From the NCBI GenBank assembly GCA_036378535.1, contig DASUWH010000044.1:1-64000 (forward strand): a stretch of 64,000 bases of DNA. The letters are read 5' to 3'. A program made the translations under genes and the position numbers. Numbering within the stretch: the first letter of the stretch is position 1; each line of letters opens with the position of its first letter. The notes below the pieces were generated by a model. The model did not search any database and was not told the DNA's origin. It saw only the letters and a list, made by a program, of their open reading frames with translations. Of this stretch, positions 1-8,099 are shown piece after piece. The DNA is from Gp1-AA122 sp036378535. Lineage in GTDB: Bacteria > Acidobacteriota > Terriglobia > Terriglobales > Acidobacteriaceae.

Positions 1-1
1 C

Positions 2-115
2 AGTGATCCTGTCGTTCAGAGCCATGTGCAGTCGGAACAAAACAAGATCAACAATGACATTAACTTCTTCCAGGTCTATCCCATCATTTCTATCGGATTC
101 GGGTTCAAGTTCTGA
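2..115 (+). CDS. C-terminal end of an outer-membrane beta-barrel protein (partial)
   Basis: Only the last 37 codons lie in the window; the frame is open from base 2 to a TGA at 113-115. The tail alternates polar and hydrophobic residues and ends GFGFKF-stop. A terminal Phe preceded by aromatic or hydrophobic residues at alternate positions is the sorting signal of proteins inserted by the BAM complex, so this is most likely the last strand of an outer-membrane barrel. The family cannot be named from this fragment. Confidence 0.55.
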   Translation, partial: SDPVVQSHVQSEQNKINNDINFFQVYPIISIGFGFKF

Positions 116-200
116 GCAACTCCGGGCGGCTTCTTAGTCCCTCTGGGCATCAAGCCGCCTGCTTGCTTCATCTGGCGTAAAATGCGTGCGAGGATGAACT

Positions 201-800
201 ATGCCAGAAGAGACAACCACTCCCCCTCCCCCGGCTCCCGAAGTTCCCGCCAGCACCACCCTACCCGGGGCCGGATCCGATTTCAATATTGGCGAGGAGT
301 TCGGCACGGCCAAGCGTAATCTGCCCCCACCCAAGGTCCTGGCCATCGCGCTCGTGCTTGTTTTGGTAGTGGCGCTGATTCTGATTTTTGCTTCCAGTCG
401 CCCCAATGGCTCGGGGTCCATTGATGACGTGAACGCGGTCGAGATCCCGGATCAGAATTCCATTCTGGTCACAATCAACGTCAGTGTGCACAACAGCGGC
501 AACAAGCCCATGTGGATTCACACCATGAAAGCCACTCTAAAAACCAGCGATGGAAAGGAGGCATCCGACGATGCTGCGGCGCCGGTGGATTTCGAGCGCT
601 ATTTTCAGGCTTTCCCCGCCCTGAAGGCGCGGGCCATTGCACCTCTGACCGTGGAAACAAAAATTCCTCCCGGCGACAATGCCACCGGCACAATCATGGT
701 GAGTTTCCCGGTAGCGCTGGATGCATTCAACAAACGCAAGTCGTTAACCGTCACCATCCAACCCTACGATCAACGCGCGCTAGACATTAAGAAGGAGTAA
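201..800 (+). CDS. single-pass membrane protein, unknown function
   Basis: 199 aa. A Pro/Thr-rich, probably cytoplasmic tail (residues 1-44) is followed by one strong membrane segment at about 46-66 and a C-terminal domain of about 130 residues predicted to lie outside the membrane. That domain is beta-rich, with a stretch resembling ILVTINVSVHNSGNKPMWI, which recalls LEA or FxLYD-like immunoglobulin-type folds found in many bacterial envelope proteins. The start is supported by a GAGGA sequence about 8 bases upstream. No catalytic motif is visible and neighbours give no functional hint. Real gene by length and codon pattern; function not recognised. Confidence 0.7.
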   Translation: MPEETTTPPPPAPEVPASTTLPGAGSDFNIGEEFGTAKRNLPPPKVLAIALVLVLVVALILIFASSRPNGSGSIDDVNAVEIPDQNSILVTINVSVHNSGNKPMWIHTMKATLKTSDGKEASDDAAAPVDFERYFQAFPALKARAIAPLTVETKIPPGDNATGTIMVSFPVALDAFNKRKSLTVTIQPYDQRALDIKKE

Positions 801-902
801 GGGAAGCCGGTCTGGCAGAAAGCGGCGCAAAGATCGTCGTCCTCCTCGCGCCGCTGAAATTCAGGTCAACCGAATCTGTGAATTGAAGCCTTGGGCAGCA
901 AA

Positions 903-1970
903 CTATCTGGCCACAGTCTCTTTCACGTCCTCGATCTTGTCCAAAATGCCGGTGGCCACTTCGATCATTTCGGGATCGACTTTGCGGTTGCTGGCGATCG
1001 CATCAGAAATCGGAACCGAAACAATCTTATTGCCGCGCAGAGCTGCCATCTTTCCAAATTCAGCTCGATGGACCATATCAATGGCGCCTAGCCCATAGCG
1101 GGTGGCCAGAACACGGTCAAACGCGCTGGGCGATCCGCCACGCTGGATATGCCCCAGCACCACCGATCGCGTCTCATAACCAGTGCGCTTTTCAATCTCC
1201 TGGGCCAGGGCATTGCCAACTCCGCCCAGGCGAACGTGCCCGAATTCATCCAGCTTGGCTCCGCCGTCCTGGGTGGCCGCCTTGCCGTTCGCGAACTTGG
1301 CGCCCTCGGCCGCCACTACGATACTGAAATACCGTCCCCGGGCATGCCGCTGCTTGATGGTGTCGGCGACCTTGTCCACATCGAATGGTTGCTCCGGAAT
1401 CAGAATGACATCCGCTCCGCCCGCAATGCCGCTATAAAGGGCGATCCAGCCCGCGTCGCGTCCCATAACTTCCACTACGATCACCCGATTGTGCGCTTCC
1501 GCCGTGGTGTGGACCCGATCGATGGCAGCGGTCGCAATGTTTACCGCCGTGTCAAATCCGAAGGTGAAGTCCGTTCCCGCCAGATCGTTGTCGATCGTCT
1601 TGGGCACCCCCACTACTTTTGCACCCGTTTGATTTAACTTCTGAGCCACCGAGAGCGTGTCGTCACCACCGATCGCAATCAGCGCATCGCACTTATGCTG
1701 CTTGAGCGCGTCCACACAGCGCTGCAGACCACCCTCATGTTTAGCTGGGTTGGTGCGCGAGGTACGCAGAATAGTGCCTCCGCGAGGCAAAATGCCGGCG
1801 ACGGTAGACAGGTCGAGCGGCATGGTCTTGTCTTCCAGTAGTCCCCGCCATCCTTCCATAAAGCCGATGAAGCTATCGCCGTAATGAAAAACGCCCTTGC
1901 GCACGATCGCCCGAATCACCGCGTTCAACCCCGGGCAATCGCCTCCACCTGTCAAGACTCCGATTCTCAT
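903..1970 (-). CDS. pfkA: 6-phosphofructokinase, probably pyrophosphate-dependent
   Basis: 355 aa, complete. It phosphorylates fructose 6-phosphate to fructose 1,6-bisphosphate. The N-terminus MRIGVLTGGGDCPGLNAVIR is the family glycine-rich loop, and TIDND (residues 125-129) is the catalytic loop in the same numbering as the E. coli enzyme. Two positions that distinguish phosphoryl donors are informative: residue 104 is Asp (GGDD) and residue 124 is Lys (PKTIDND). ATP enzymes normally have Gly at both, and PPi enzymes have Asp and Lys. PPi dependence is therefore likely by residue inference. The start has an AGGAG ribosome site 6 bases upstream. It is transcribed alone. Confidence 0.93.
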   Translation of the reverse strand: MRIGVLTGGGDCPGLNAVIRAIVRKGVFHYGDSFIGFMEGWRGLLEDKTMPLDLSTVAGILPRGGTILRTSRTNPAKHEGGLQRCVDALKQHKCDALIAIGGDDTLSVAQKLNQTGAKVVGVPKTIDNDLAGTDFTFGFDTAVNIATAAIDRVHTTAEAHNRVIVVEVMGRDAGWIALYSGIAGGADVILIPEQPFDVDKVADTIKQRHARGRYFSIVVAAEGAKFANGKAATQDGGAKLDEFGHVRLGGVGNALAQEIEKRTGYETRSVVLGHIQRGGSPSAFDRVLATRYGLGAIDMVHRAEFGKMAALRGNKIVSVPISDAIASNRKVDPEMIEVATGILDKIEDVKETVAR

Positions 1971-2007
1971 GAGTAACTCCTCGCAGCATCAGTAATGGAA
2001 TTAGGCC

Positions 2008-2180
2008 TTAAGGAAGCTCCGATTATGTTCATCTCTGTCATCCCGAGCGCAGCAGAATTGCCGCTTTTCAGGCAATTCTGCGGAGTCCAGAGCCTGCCCC
2101 GAGCGTAGCCGAGGGGGACCTTGCGTTTGCGTTCGCCTATCTAGGGACGCTCTGATTATGTTCATTCCTGTCATCCCGAC
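2008..2180. repeat. TIR-bearing dispersed repeat, one copy plus a truncated second copy
   Basis: The interval between pfkA and cstA (1971-2413) carries no gene. It starts with a degenerate terminal repeat (GGAAGCTCCGATTATG near 2012) and the core beginning GTCATCCCGAGCGCAGCAG near 2038, with an internal palindrome around GCAATTCTGC. A second left terminus (CTCTGATTATGTTCATT) begins near 2140 and breaks off at about 2180, where a different REP-like element starts. Closely similar copies are at 41067-41318, 56201-56351 and 63937-64000. Confidence 0.75.
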
Positions 2181-2320
2181 AGGCTGCGGAACAAAGAACC
2201 AAGTAACTAAAACCGGAAGGGCACGAGTTTACTCGTGCCGCTAAGCCGTTGAGAATACGTCCGCGCTTTAGCGCCTGAGGGCCCGTTTCCTGCCAGCAAA
2301 GTACTCTTTCCGCGGCTTGC
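2181..2320. repeat. composite REP-like palindromic element, copy 1
   Basis: This holds a perfect hairpin GGCACGAGTTTACTCGTGCC near 2219-2238 and a second one GCGCTTTAGCGC followed by CTGAGGG near 2264-2283. The same two-hairpin order recurs at 28921-29060 and 42270-42400, with a decayed version near 18365-18410. The second hairpin is a stem variant of the GGGGCTTTAGCCCC palindrome beside the RAYT gene at 13184-13735, which suggests related REP families. Confidence 0.7.
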
Positions 2321-2413
2321 TAAGGTTATCACTAATTTGTTTCCCCGGTTGTCACCGAAAGTATCAGCCTTCTCTATTTCCCACCTTGCCAACCGGCCTC
2401 CAGATTCGACACA

Positions 2414-4462
2414 ATGCACCCTCACATGACCAGACTTTTCCGGCTTACGCTATGGATTCTCCTTGCCATCGTCGGCGCTGCCGCCGTGGCCATCATCGCC
2501 GTGCATCGTGGTGAGCAGATCAATGCCATGTGGCTGGTGGTAGCCGCGGTTTGCACATTCGCACTGGGCTATCGTTTCTACAGCAAGTTCGTAGCCGCCA
2601 AAGTTCTCGCTCTCGATGCCATGCGCGCCACCCCTGCCGAGCGACTGGAGAATGGCCGCGATTTCGTCCCTACCAACAAATGGGTTGTCTTCGGACATCA
2701 CTTCGCCGCAATTGCCGGTCCCGGCCCGCTCATCGGCCCCGTGCTGGCAGCTCAATTCGGCTACCTCCCCGGCACCCTCTGGATATTGGCGGGCGCCGTC
2801 TTCGGCGGCTGTATTCAGGATTTCGTGATCCTGGCATTTTCCCTGCGCCGCGACGGCAAATCCATGACCGAAATGGCCAAGGATGAGATCGGCCGAGTCG
2901 GTGGAATCGTCGCTTACGCGGCCGTCATCAGCATCATCATTATTCTGCTGGGCGCCACCGCCCTGATTGTTGTGAATGCGCTTAAGTCAAGTCCCTGGGG
3001 AACATTCACCATCGCCATGACGATACCCATCGCCTTGGTGATGGGGATCTACCTTCGGCGCCTCCGTCCCGGAAAAGTGTTGGAGACATCCCTCCTCGGT
3101 TTCGTTCTCGTGATGCTCTCCATTTGGGGTGGCCAATGGGTTTCGCATAGTGCCACGCTGGCGCCGCTCTTCACCCTGACTGCTCCCACGCTCGCCATCC
3201 TGATCATCCTCTACGGCTTTGCTGCATCGGCTCTGCCTGTTTGGCTGCTGCTGGCGCCCCGCGATTACCTCAGCACCTTCGTCAAACTCGGAACCATAGG
3301 ATTGCTGGCCCTCGGCATTGTCGCTATCCATCCCAGCCTGCACATGCCTGCCTTGACCCGCTTCACCGACGGCACTGGGCCGGTCATTGCCGGCAAGGTG
3401 TTTCCCTTCGCCTTCTTCACCATTGCCTGTGGAGCTATCAGCGGCTTCCATTCCCTGATTGCCAGCGGCACAACTCCGAAACTGGTCACCCGCGAAAGTG
3501 AGGCGAGGATGGTCGGATACGGTGCCATGCTGGCCGAAGCCATGGTCGCGATCATGGCCACGATTGCCGCCTGCGTGCTCCAGCCGGGGATTTATTTCGC
3601 CATCAACAGTCCCGCCGGTGTGGTCGGCCAGGCTCCCGAAACCGCGGCCGCCACCATCACGCAATGGGGATTCCCGGTCACCGCCACGCAAATGCACGCT
3701 CTCGCCCAAGCTGTGGGAGAACAAACCCTCTATAACCGCACCGGTGGAGCCCCGGCTTTTGCCGTGGGGATGGCGCATATTTTTGCCAGCAGCCTCGGCG
3801 GACACACCGTCCTCGCCATCTGGTACCACTTCGCAATCATGTTCGAAGCGCTTTTCATATTGTCGATTCTCGATGCCGGAACCCGCGTCGGCCGCTTCAT
3901 GCTCCAGGAGGCACTCGGCCATATCTGGAAGCCACTCGGACATACCAGTGCTTACCCCAGCGTGCTTACGACCAGCGCCTTGATTGTTGCGGCCTGGGGT
4001 TACTTCCTCTGGCAGGGAGTGAGAGATCCCCTGGGCGGAATCAACTCGCTCTGGCCCCTGTTCGGGATCGCCAACCAGTTGCTGGCTGTCGTAGCCTTCT
4101 GCGTTGCCACCACAATTCTCATTAAGAAACGCCAGACAAAGTACATCCCGATCACGCTCGCGCCGCTGCTTTGGCTGGTGGCCGTGAACTTTACGGCAGC
4201 CTACGACAAAATATTTGATCCCAACCCTCGCATTGGCTTTCTCTCTCAGGCGCGCCAACTGGCAGCGACAGGCGGCAACGCGCGCCTGATATTCAACTTC
4301 CGCCTCGACGCCTTCATGACCGCGCTCCTGGTGATGATGGTAACGCTGATCTTGTTCGAATCGACTCGCGAATGGCTGCGCGTCCTTACCGGCCGCAAGC
4401 AAGCCAGCGTCAAAGAGGCGCCGTTCGTGATGACGCGATTCGCCCTCGAGGAACAGGCATGA
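2414..4462 (+). CDS. cstA: carbon starvation protein CstA family transporter
   Basis: 682 aa, highly hydrophobic with about 16 membrane segments. Motifs typical of CstA/BtsT are present: GPGPLIGPVLAAQFG in the first quarter, DAGTRVGRFMLQE and FGIANQLLAV in the second half. E. coli members import pyruvate (and CstA has been linked to peptide uptake), so uptake of small carbon substrates at the inner membrane is the likely role. The start may be ATG 2414 or ATG 2426; neither has a decisive ribosome site. The stop overlaps the next small gene by ATGA, so the two are probably translationally coupled. Confidence 0.93.
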   Translation: MHPHMTRLFRLTLWILLAIVGAAAVAIIAVHRGEQINAMWLVVAAVCTFALGYRFYSKFVAAKVLALDAMRATPAERLENGRDFVPTNKWVVFGHHFAAIAGPGPLIGPVLAAQFGYLPGTLWILAGAVFGGCIQDFVILAFSLRRDGKSMTEMAKDEIGRVGGIVAYAAVISIIIILLGATALIVVNALKSSPWGTFTIAMTIPIALVMGIYLRRLRPGKVLETSLLGFVLVMLSIWGGQWVSHSATLAPLFTLTAPTLAILIILYGFAASALPVWLLLAPRDYLSTFVKLGTIGLLALGIVAIHPSLHMPALTRFTDGTGPVIAGKVFPFAFFTIACGAISGFHSLIASGTTPKLVTRESEARMVGYGAMLAEAMVAIMATIAACVLQPGIYFAINSPAGVVGQAPETAAATITQWGFPVTATQMHALAQAVGEQTLYNRTGGAPAFAVGMAHIFASSLGGHTVLAIWYHFAIMFEALFILSILDAGTRVGRFMLQEALGHIWKPLGHTSAYPSVLTTSALIVAAWGYFLWQGVRDPLGGINSLWPLFGIANQLLAVVAFCVATTILIKKRQTKYIPITLAPLLWLVAVNFTAAYDKIFDPNPRIGFLSQARQLAATGGNARLIFNFRLDAFMTALLVMMVTLILFESTREWLRVLTGRKQASVKEAPFVMTRFALEEQA

Positions 4463-4659
4463 AACCGATGCTGGTCTCTGTCGCCGATCGCCTCGGACGA
4501 GGTATGTCGGTCTTGTTGGCCGTCTTGCGCGAAATTTTCGACGAGTCGGCCTACGCCCGCTTCCTCGCCCGCAGCCACTCGACATCTTCCAAGACAGCCT
4601 ATGCGGCCTTTCTTGAGGAGCATACCTCGGCACAGGCAAGACGGCATCGCTGCTGTTGA
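4459..4659 (+). CDS. small CstA-partner protein ending in Arg-Cys-Cys
   Basis: 66 aa, starting in the ATGA overlap with the cstA stop codon. Residues 20-53 look like a short helical segment (LREIFDESAYARFLARSH...YAAFLEE), and the protein ends RRHRCC. Tiny proteins ending in two cysteines are known directly downstream of cstA-type genes (the YbdD/YjiX type in E. coli has a comparable CC end), so a role tied to the transporter is likely. I infer this from position and C-terminus, not from a confident family match. The tail Cys pair could bind metal or form a disulfide. Confidence 0.7.
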   Translation: MKPMLVSVADRLGRGMSVLLAVLREIFDESAYARFLARSHSTSSKTAYAAFLEEHTSAQARRHRCC

Positions 4660-4668
4660 CCCCGACGA

Positions 4669-4706
4669 CTGACAGCTGACAACTGACTCCTGACTACTGA
4701 CGACTA
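4669..4706. repeat. degenerate CTGAC(T)-type short tandem repeat
   Basis: Imperfect repeats of the words CTGACAG, CTGACAA, CTGACTC and CTGACTAC fill the gap before ruvC. Similar low-complexity stretches occur at about 13888-13922, 15160-15180 and 38395-38452, and a CAGCATTCAG-type relative lies at 38255-38315. They always lie between genes. Confidence 0.6.
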
Positions 4707-4742
4707 ATACCGCGAAGATCAACGCTGAGGTAGACTCCCACC

Positions 4743-5246
4743 ATGCGGGTTCTGGGCATCGATTGCGGCACCGAATACACCGGCTACGGGGTCGTGGAAC
4801 TTCGGTCTAAGGGGGATCTGCACTGCTGCACCTGCGGCGCCATAAAGCTGACTCCCCGAGATCCCATGCCGGAGCGCCTTTCCAAGATTTTTCGTTCCCT
4901 CCAAGCGACCATCTCCCGGTATCAGCCCGACCATGTATCGATTGAAGACGTCTTCTATGCCGCAAATGTGAAATCGGCCCTGAAATTGGGACAAGTCCGT
5001 GGTGTCGCCATGCTGGCCGCCTCCACCGCCGGCCTGCCCGTGGCCGAGTACTCGCCGCTTTCGATCAAGTCGGCCGTGGTCGGCTATGGCAGGGCCGATA
5101 AAATCCAGGTGCAGCACATGGTCACCCGCCTGCTCGGGCTGGACGCTCCGCCCGACTCACCCGACGCGGCCGACGCCCTGGCTATCGCCATCTGCCACCT
5201 GCACACCTCCGCAACCCTCCAGCTACAGGCCGCGACTGCCCGCTGA
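4743..5246 (+). CDS. ruvC: crossover junction endodeoxyribonuclease RuvC
   Basis: 167 aa, a normal length for RuvC, the Holliday-junction resolvase that works with the RuvAB branch-migration motor. The RNase H-like core is recognisable: MRVLGIDCGTEYTGYG supplies the first catalytic Asp (D7), SIEDVF the catalytic Glu (E68), and PDSPDAADALAIAICH the C-terminal acidic pair (D141 and D144). The family motif KSALKLGQVRG is also present (about residues 77-87). No ruvA or ruvB lies next to it. The start codon ATG directly precedes the conserved first strand. Confidence 0.95.
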   Translation: MRVLGIDCGTEYTGYGVVELRSKGDLHCCTCGAIKLTPRDPMPERLSKIFRSLQATISRYQPDHVSIEDVFYAANVKSALKLGQVRGVAMLAASTAGLPVAEYSPLSIKSAVVGYGRADKIQVQHMVTRLLGLDAPPDSPDAADALAIAICHLHTSATLQLQAATAR

Positions 5247-5290
5247 GACAACTCACAAATTTGTTCCTATTTGTTTAAAATCGACTGCAC

Positions 5291-6001
5291 ATGAAACGAG
5301 CAAGACCCGCACTTCTTATTTGCTGGCTGAGCCTGAGTGCCCTGCTTTTTGCCCAGACCAATGGCGCCGCTTCGCCGGCCACAGTCAGTTTCACCCTCGA
5401 TTTCCCCCAGTCGACCCCCGATCACTATTCGATCGTCGTGGATTCTTCCGGCACAGCGAATTACAGATCCGGCACCGCTAAAGCGGCTTCCGACTCGACT
5501 TCCGAAGGGGAGACCACCTCGGATTCCGACCAGCCTTACCACTACAGTTTTACGGTGTCTCCGGCAACACGCGACCACATCTTTGATTTGGCGGCGCGCG
5601 CCAACTTCTTCTCAGGTGACATCAATTACAAAAAGCACAATATTGCCAGCACCGGAGAGAAAACCCTGACTTACAAGGACGACCACCGCAATACCCGGGC
5701 CCAGTACAACTACACCACCAACCCGGCCGTCCAGGAACTCACCAGCCTGTTTCAGCGCTTGAGCGCAACCCTGGAATACGGCCGTCATCTCGACGAAGCC
5801 TTCCACTATCAGAAACTCGCGCTCGATGAGCAGTTGAAAAGCATGGAGCAGCAGGCGGACCAGAACGGGCTGCTGGAAATCCAGGCGGTCGCCCCGATTC
5901 TGAAGAAAATCGCCGACGATTCTTCTGTAATAAACGTAACTCGCGCCCGCGCCCAACGGCTGCTGGCCAAAGCCGGAACCACTTCCAGCAGTCCACACTA
6001 G
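5291..6001 (+). CDS. secreted protein of unknown function
   Basis: 236 aa. A positively charged N-terminus and hydrophobic stretch (MKRARPALLICWLSLSALLF) followed by AQT forms a signal peptide with probable cleavage after about residue 21. The mature part begins with a beta-type segment (VSFTLDFPQSTPDHYSIVVDSSGTANYRS) and ends with an alpha-helical region from about residue 160. No enzymatic motif or lipobox is visible. It starts 44 bases after ruvC on the same strand. The family is not recognised; a periplasmic or exported location is the only supported statement. Confidence 0.7.
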   Translation: MKRARPALLICWLSLSALLFAQTNGAASPATVSFTLDFPQSTPDHYSIVVDSSGTANYRSGTAKAASDSTSEGETTSDSDQPYHYSFTVSPATRDHIFDLAARANFFSGDINYKKHNIASTGEKTLTYKDDHRNTRAQYNYTTNPAVQELTSLFQRLSATLEYGRHLDEAFHYQKLALDEQLKSMEQQADQNGLLEIQAVAPILKKIADDSSVINVTRARAQRLLAKAGTTSSSPH

Positions 6002-6140
6002 CTGTCGTGCAACCCTAACCTTTCCAGGTCTTTCGTTGGGGCATCGCTTGCATAAGCTCGCCATCCCAGCCGCGATTGCTAACCCCTCCTGCCTCTGCTA
6101 GTGTTGAAGGTTTTCTAATGACTCAAATGAGGCCACCATC

Positions 6141-7322
6141 ATGCCCGCCATCAAATTCCGCGGCGTAGATTTTGTTCAATTCGATAACCTCCTGACTGAC
6201 GACGAGCGCCTGGTTCGCGACACGACCCGCCAGTTCATCGAAGACAATCTCATCCCCATCATCGAGGAATGTAACCGCCAGGGCCGGTTTCCCAAGGAAC
6301 TGGTGAAACCTATGGCCGATCTCGGCTATTTCGGCGCCAGCCTCAAAGGGTATGGCTGCGCTGGCATGTCGAATGTCGAATACGGACTGGTGATGCAGGA
6401 ATTGGAACGCGGCGACAGCGGCGTGCGCTCTTTCGTCAGCGTGCAGTCGGCGCTGGTTATGTATCCGATTTACGCCTTTGGCAGCGAAGAGCAAAAGCAG
6501 AAATGGCTCCCCGCGCTGCAAACAGGAGAGAAGCTGGGCTGCTTTGGACTCACCGAACCGGATTTCGGATCCAATCCCGGCGGGATGCGCACCCGCGTGC
6601 GCAAGGTGGGTAACGAATACGTGATCAATGGCGAGAAGATGTGGATCACCTCAGGAACCATTGCTGACGTAGCTGTCATCTGGGCCAAGGTGGAAAACGA
6701 GAATGACAAGGTTCGCGGATTCATCGTCGAGACCGATCGCCCTGGCTTCAAAGCGGATGACGTTCACGGAAAATGGTCGCTGCGCGCCTCCGTCACTTCC
6801 GGTTTATCGTTGCAGGATGTTCATGTGCCCGAATGCAATCTCCTGCCCAAGAGCGGTGGTTTGAAATCGCCATTAATGTGCCTCAACCAGGCACGTTACG
6901 GCATCGCCTGGGGTGGAGTCGGTGCCGCCATGGCCTGCTACGATACGGCCCTGCAATATTCGCTCCTGCGCAAGCAATTCCGCGATCAGCCCATTGCCTC
7001 CCATCAACTGGTCCAGGAAAAACTCGCGTGGATGATCACCGAAATCACCAAGGGCCAGTTGCTCATCCTGCAGGTTGGCCGTCTGAAAGATGCGGAAAAA
7101 GTCGAGCACCAGCATATCTCCATGGCGAAACGGAACAACGTCTGGATGGCGCTCGAGTGTGCCCGCATGGCGCGCGACATTCTGGGAGCCAACGGCATCG
7201 CGGACGACTATCCCATCATGCGCCACATGATGAACCTGGAATCGGTGAAGACCTACGAGGGCACCCACGACATCCACACCCTCATCATCGGCTCTTCGGT
7301 GACGGGAATCGACGCCTTCTGA
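6141..7322 (+). CDS. gcdH: acyl-CoA dehydrogenase, glutaryl-CoA dehydrogenase type
   Basis: 393 aa, full length. Flavin-dependent dehydrogenase; the closest family I recognise is glutaryl-CoA dehydrogenase, which oxidises and decarboxylates glutaryl-CoA to crotonyl-CoA in lysine and aromatic degradation. Shared landmarks are GYGCAGMSNVEYGL, ELERGDSGVRS with its Arg, SVQSALVMYPIYAFGSEEQ, GCFGLTEPDFGS in the flavin region, RYGIAWG, and the C-terminal YEGTHDIH whose Glu (E373) is the expected catalytic base. Substrate choice within the family is inferred from these motifs. The AhpD-like gene follows 112 bases downstream. Confidence 0.88.
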   Translation: MPAIKFRGVDFVQFDNLLTDDERLVRDTTRQFIEDNLIPIIEECNRQGRFPKELVKPMADLGYFGASLKGYGCAGMSNVEYGLVMQELERGDSGVRSFVSVQSALVMYPIYAFGSEEQKQKWLPALQTGEKLGCFGLTEPDFGSNPGGMRTRVRKVGNEYVINGEKMWITSGTIADVAVIWAKVENENDKVRGFIVETDRPGFKADDVHGKWSLRASVTSGLSLQDVHVPECNLLPKSGGLKSPLMCLNQARYGIAWGGVGAAMACYDTALQYSLLRKQFRDQPIASHQLVQEKLAWMITEITKGQLLILQVGRLKDAEKVEHQHISMAKRNNVWMALECARMARDILGANGIADDYPIMRHMMNLESVKTYEGTHDIHTLIIGSSVTGIDAF

Positions 7323-7434
7323 GAAGACGTCCAGCAACGGGAAACCAGCCAGGACGGCTGTCCCTACCCGAGGTGATAACCGTCACCTGCGCCTGAACTC
7401 CGCCCGCCATAGAATTAATTGAGAAAGGATTCGC

Positions 7435-7959
7435 ATGCGTATTTCGCGTTTAGACAAGTCCCAGGTCGATAAGCCAACCGCCGAAATTTACGACGTTTAC
7501 ATGAAAGAACGCGGCAACGTGCCCAACATGTTCCGCACCGTTGCCCATCGCCCGGAAATTCTGCGGACCATGATTGCCCATTTTCGCGCGGTCATGAACA
7601 CCGGCACCATTCCCGCCAAGCTGAAAGAACTGGTGATCGTCCGGACATCGCAAATCAACCGCTGCGAATATTGACTCGCCTCTCACACCGTCTTGGCAAG
7701 GCGGTACGGCTGGAGCGACGAGCAGATTAACGATCTGGTCAATTTCGAAAAACGCGACGATTTCACCGCGGCAGAGAAAGCGGCACTCCGGTTAGCGGAA
7801 CGCATGACCGTCGACTCGCACACTGTGGACGACGAACTCTGGAGCGAATTGCGCGAGCACTATGACGAAGGCGAAATCATCGAACTGGCCGCCGCTATCG
7901 GCCTGTTTAACTATTTCAACCGCTTCAACGACGCGCTGAAAATGGAACCGACAAAATAG
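7435..7959 (+). CDS. AhpD-like (carboxymuconolactone decarboxylase family) protein, probable selenoprotein with in-frame UGA
   Basis: One reading frame of 174 codons is interrupted only by TGA at 7672-7674. Read through, the protein has the AhpD active-site layout: Glu65, Cys77, position 80 (the TGA) and His84, matching the spacing Glu118-Cys130-Cys133-His137 of mycobacterial AhpD. The TGA thus falls exactly where the second redox Cys belongs (NRCEY-x-LASH). A perfect 8-bp hairpin with a GGC loop lies 21 bases after the TGA, in the position of a bacterial SECIS. AhpD proteins are thiol peroxidases or peroxiredoxin partners. Alternatives are a Cys-to-stop mutation or a sequencing error; the intact downstream frame argues against decay. 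No sel genes are in the window. Confidence 0.8.
7687..7705 (+). promoter_or_regulatory. candidate bacterial SECIS hairpin
   Basis: ACCGTCTT pairs completely with AAGGCGGT (one G-U pair) around a GGC loop. The loop begins 21 bases after the in-frame TGA and its first two bases are G. Bacterial SECIS elements bound by SelB usually place a small loop with a leading G some 16-37 bases past the UGA. It lies inside the coding sequence, as expected in bacteria. Function is inferred from position and shape only. Confidence 0.55.
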
Positions 7960-8036
7960 CCAGTTTCAGTAGTAATAGCGGTAGTAATGGCAGCAGTAGA
8001 TATTTGGTAGAGCAGTACCTGTGCACAACCACTGCT

Positions 8037-8099
8037 CTGTCATCCCGAGCGCAGCCTGCGCCCCAGCGCAGGCGGAGTCGAGGGACCTTGAGTTTGAAT
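8037..8099. repeat. solo copy of the GTCATCCCGAGCG core repeat
   Basis: Begins CTCTGTCATCCCGAGCGCAG, has an internal palindrome (GCCTGCGCC/GGCGCAGGC-type) and ends GAGTCGAGGGACCTTGAG. There is no terminal inverted repeat. Its end adjoins the start of the next gene and provides the only purine-rich ribosome-site-like sequence there. Confidence 0.7.

Noticed and set aside
2987..4639. Long minus-strand open frame (about 550 codons) opposite cstA
   Set aside because: The plus-strand CstA is a full-length, motif-complete match. The antisense frame is a codon-bias shadow with low-complexity Arg/Gly/Glu sequence.
7435..7674. Two separate genes or a pseudogene split at the TGA
   Set aside because: The frame continues without any other lesion for 95 codons with full family conservation, and the TGA is at a redox Cys position. 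A point error remains possible and is stated in the finding.
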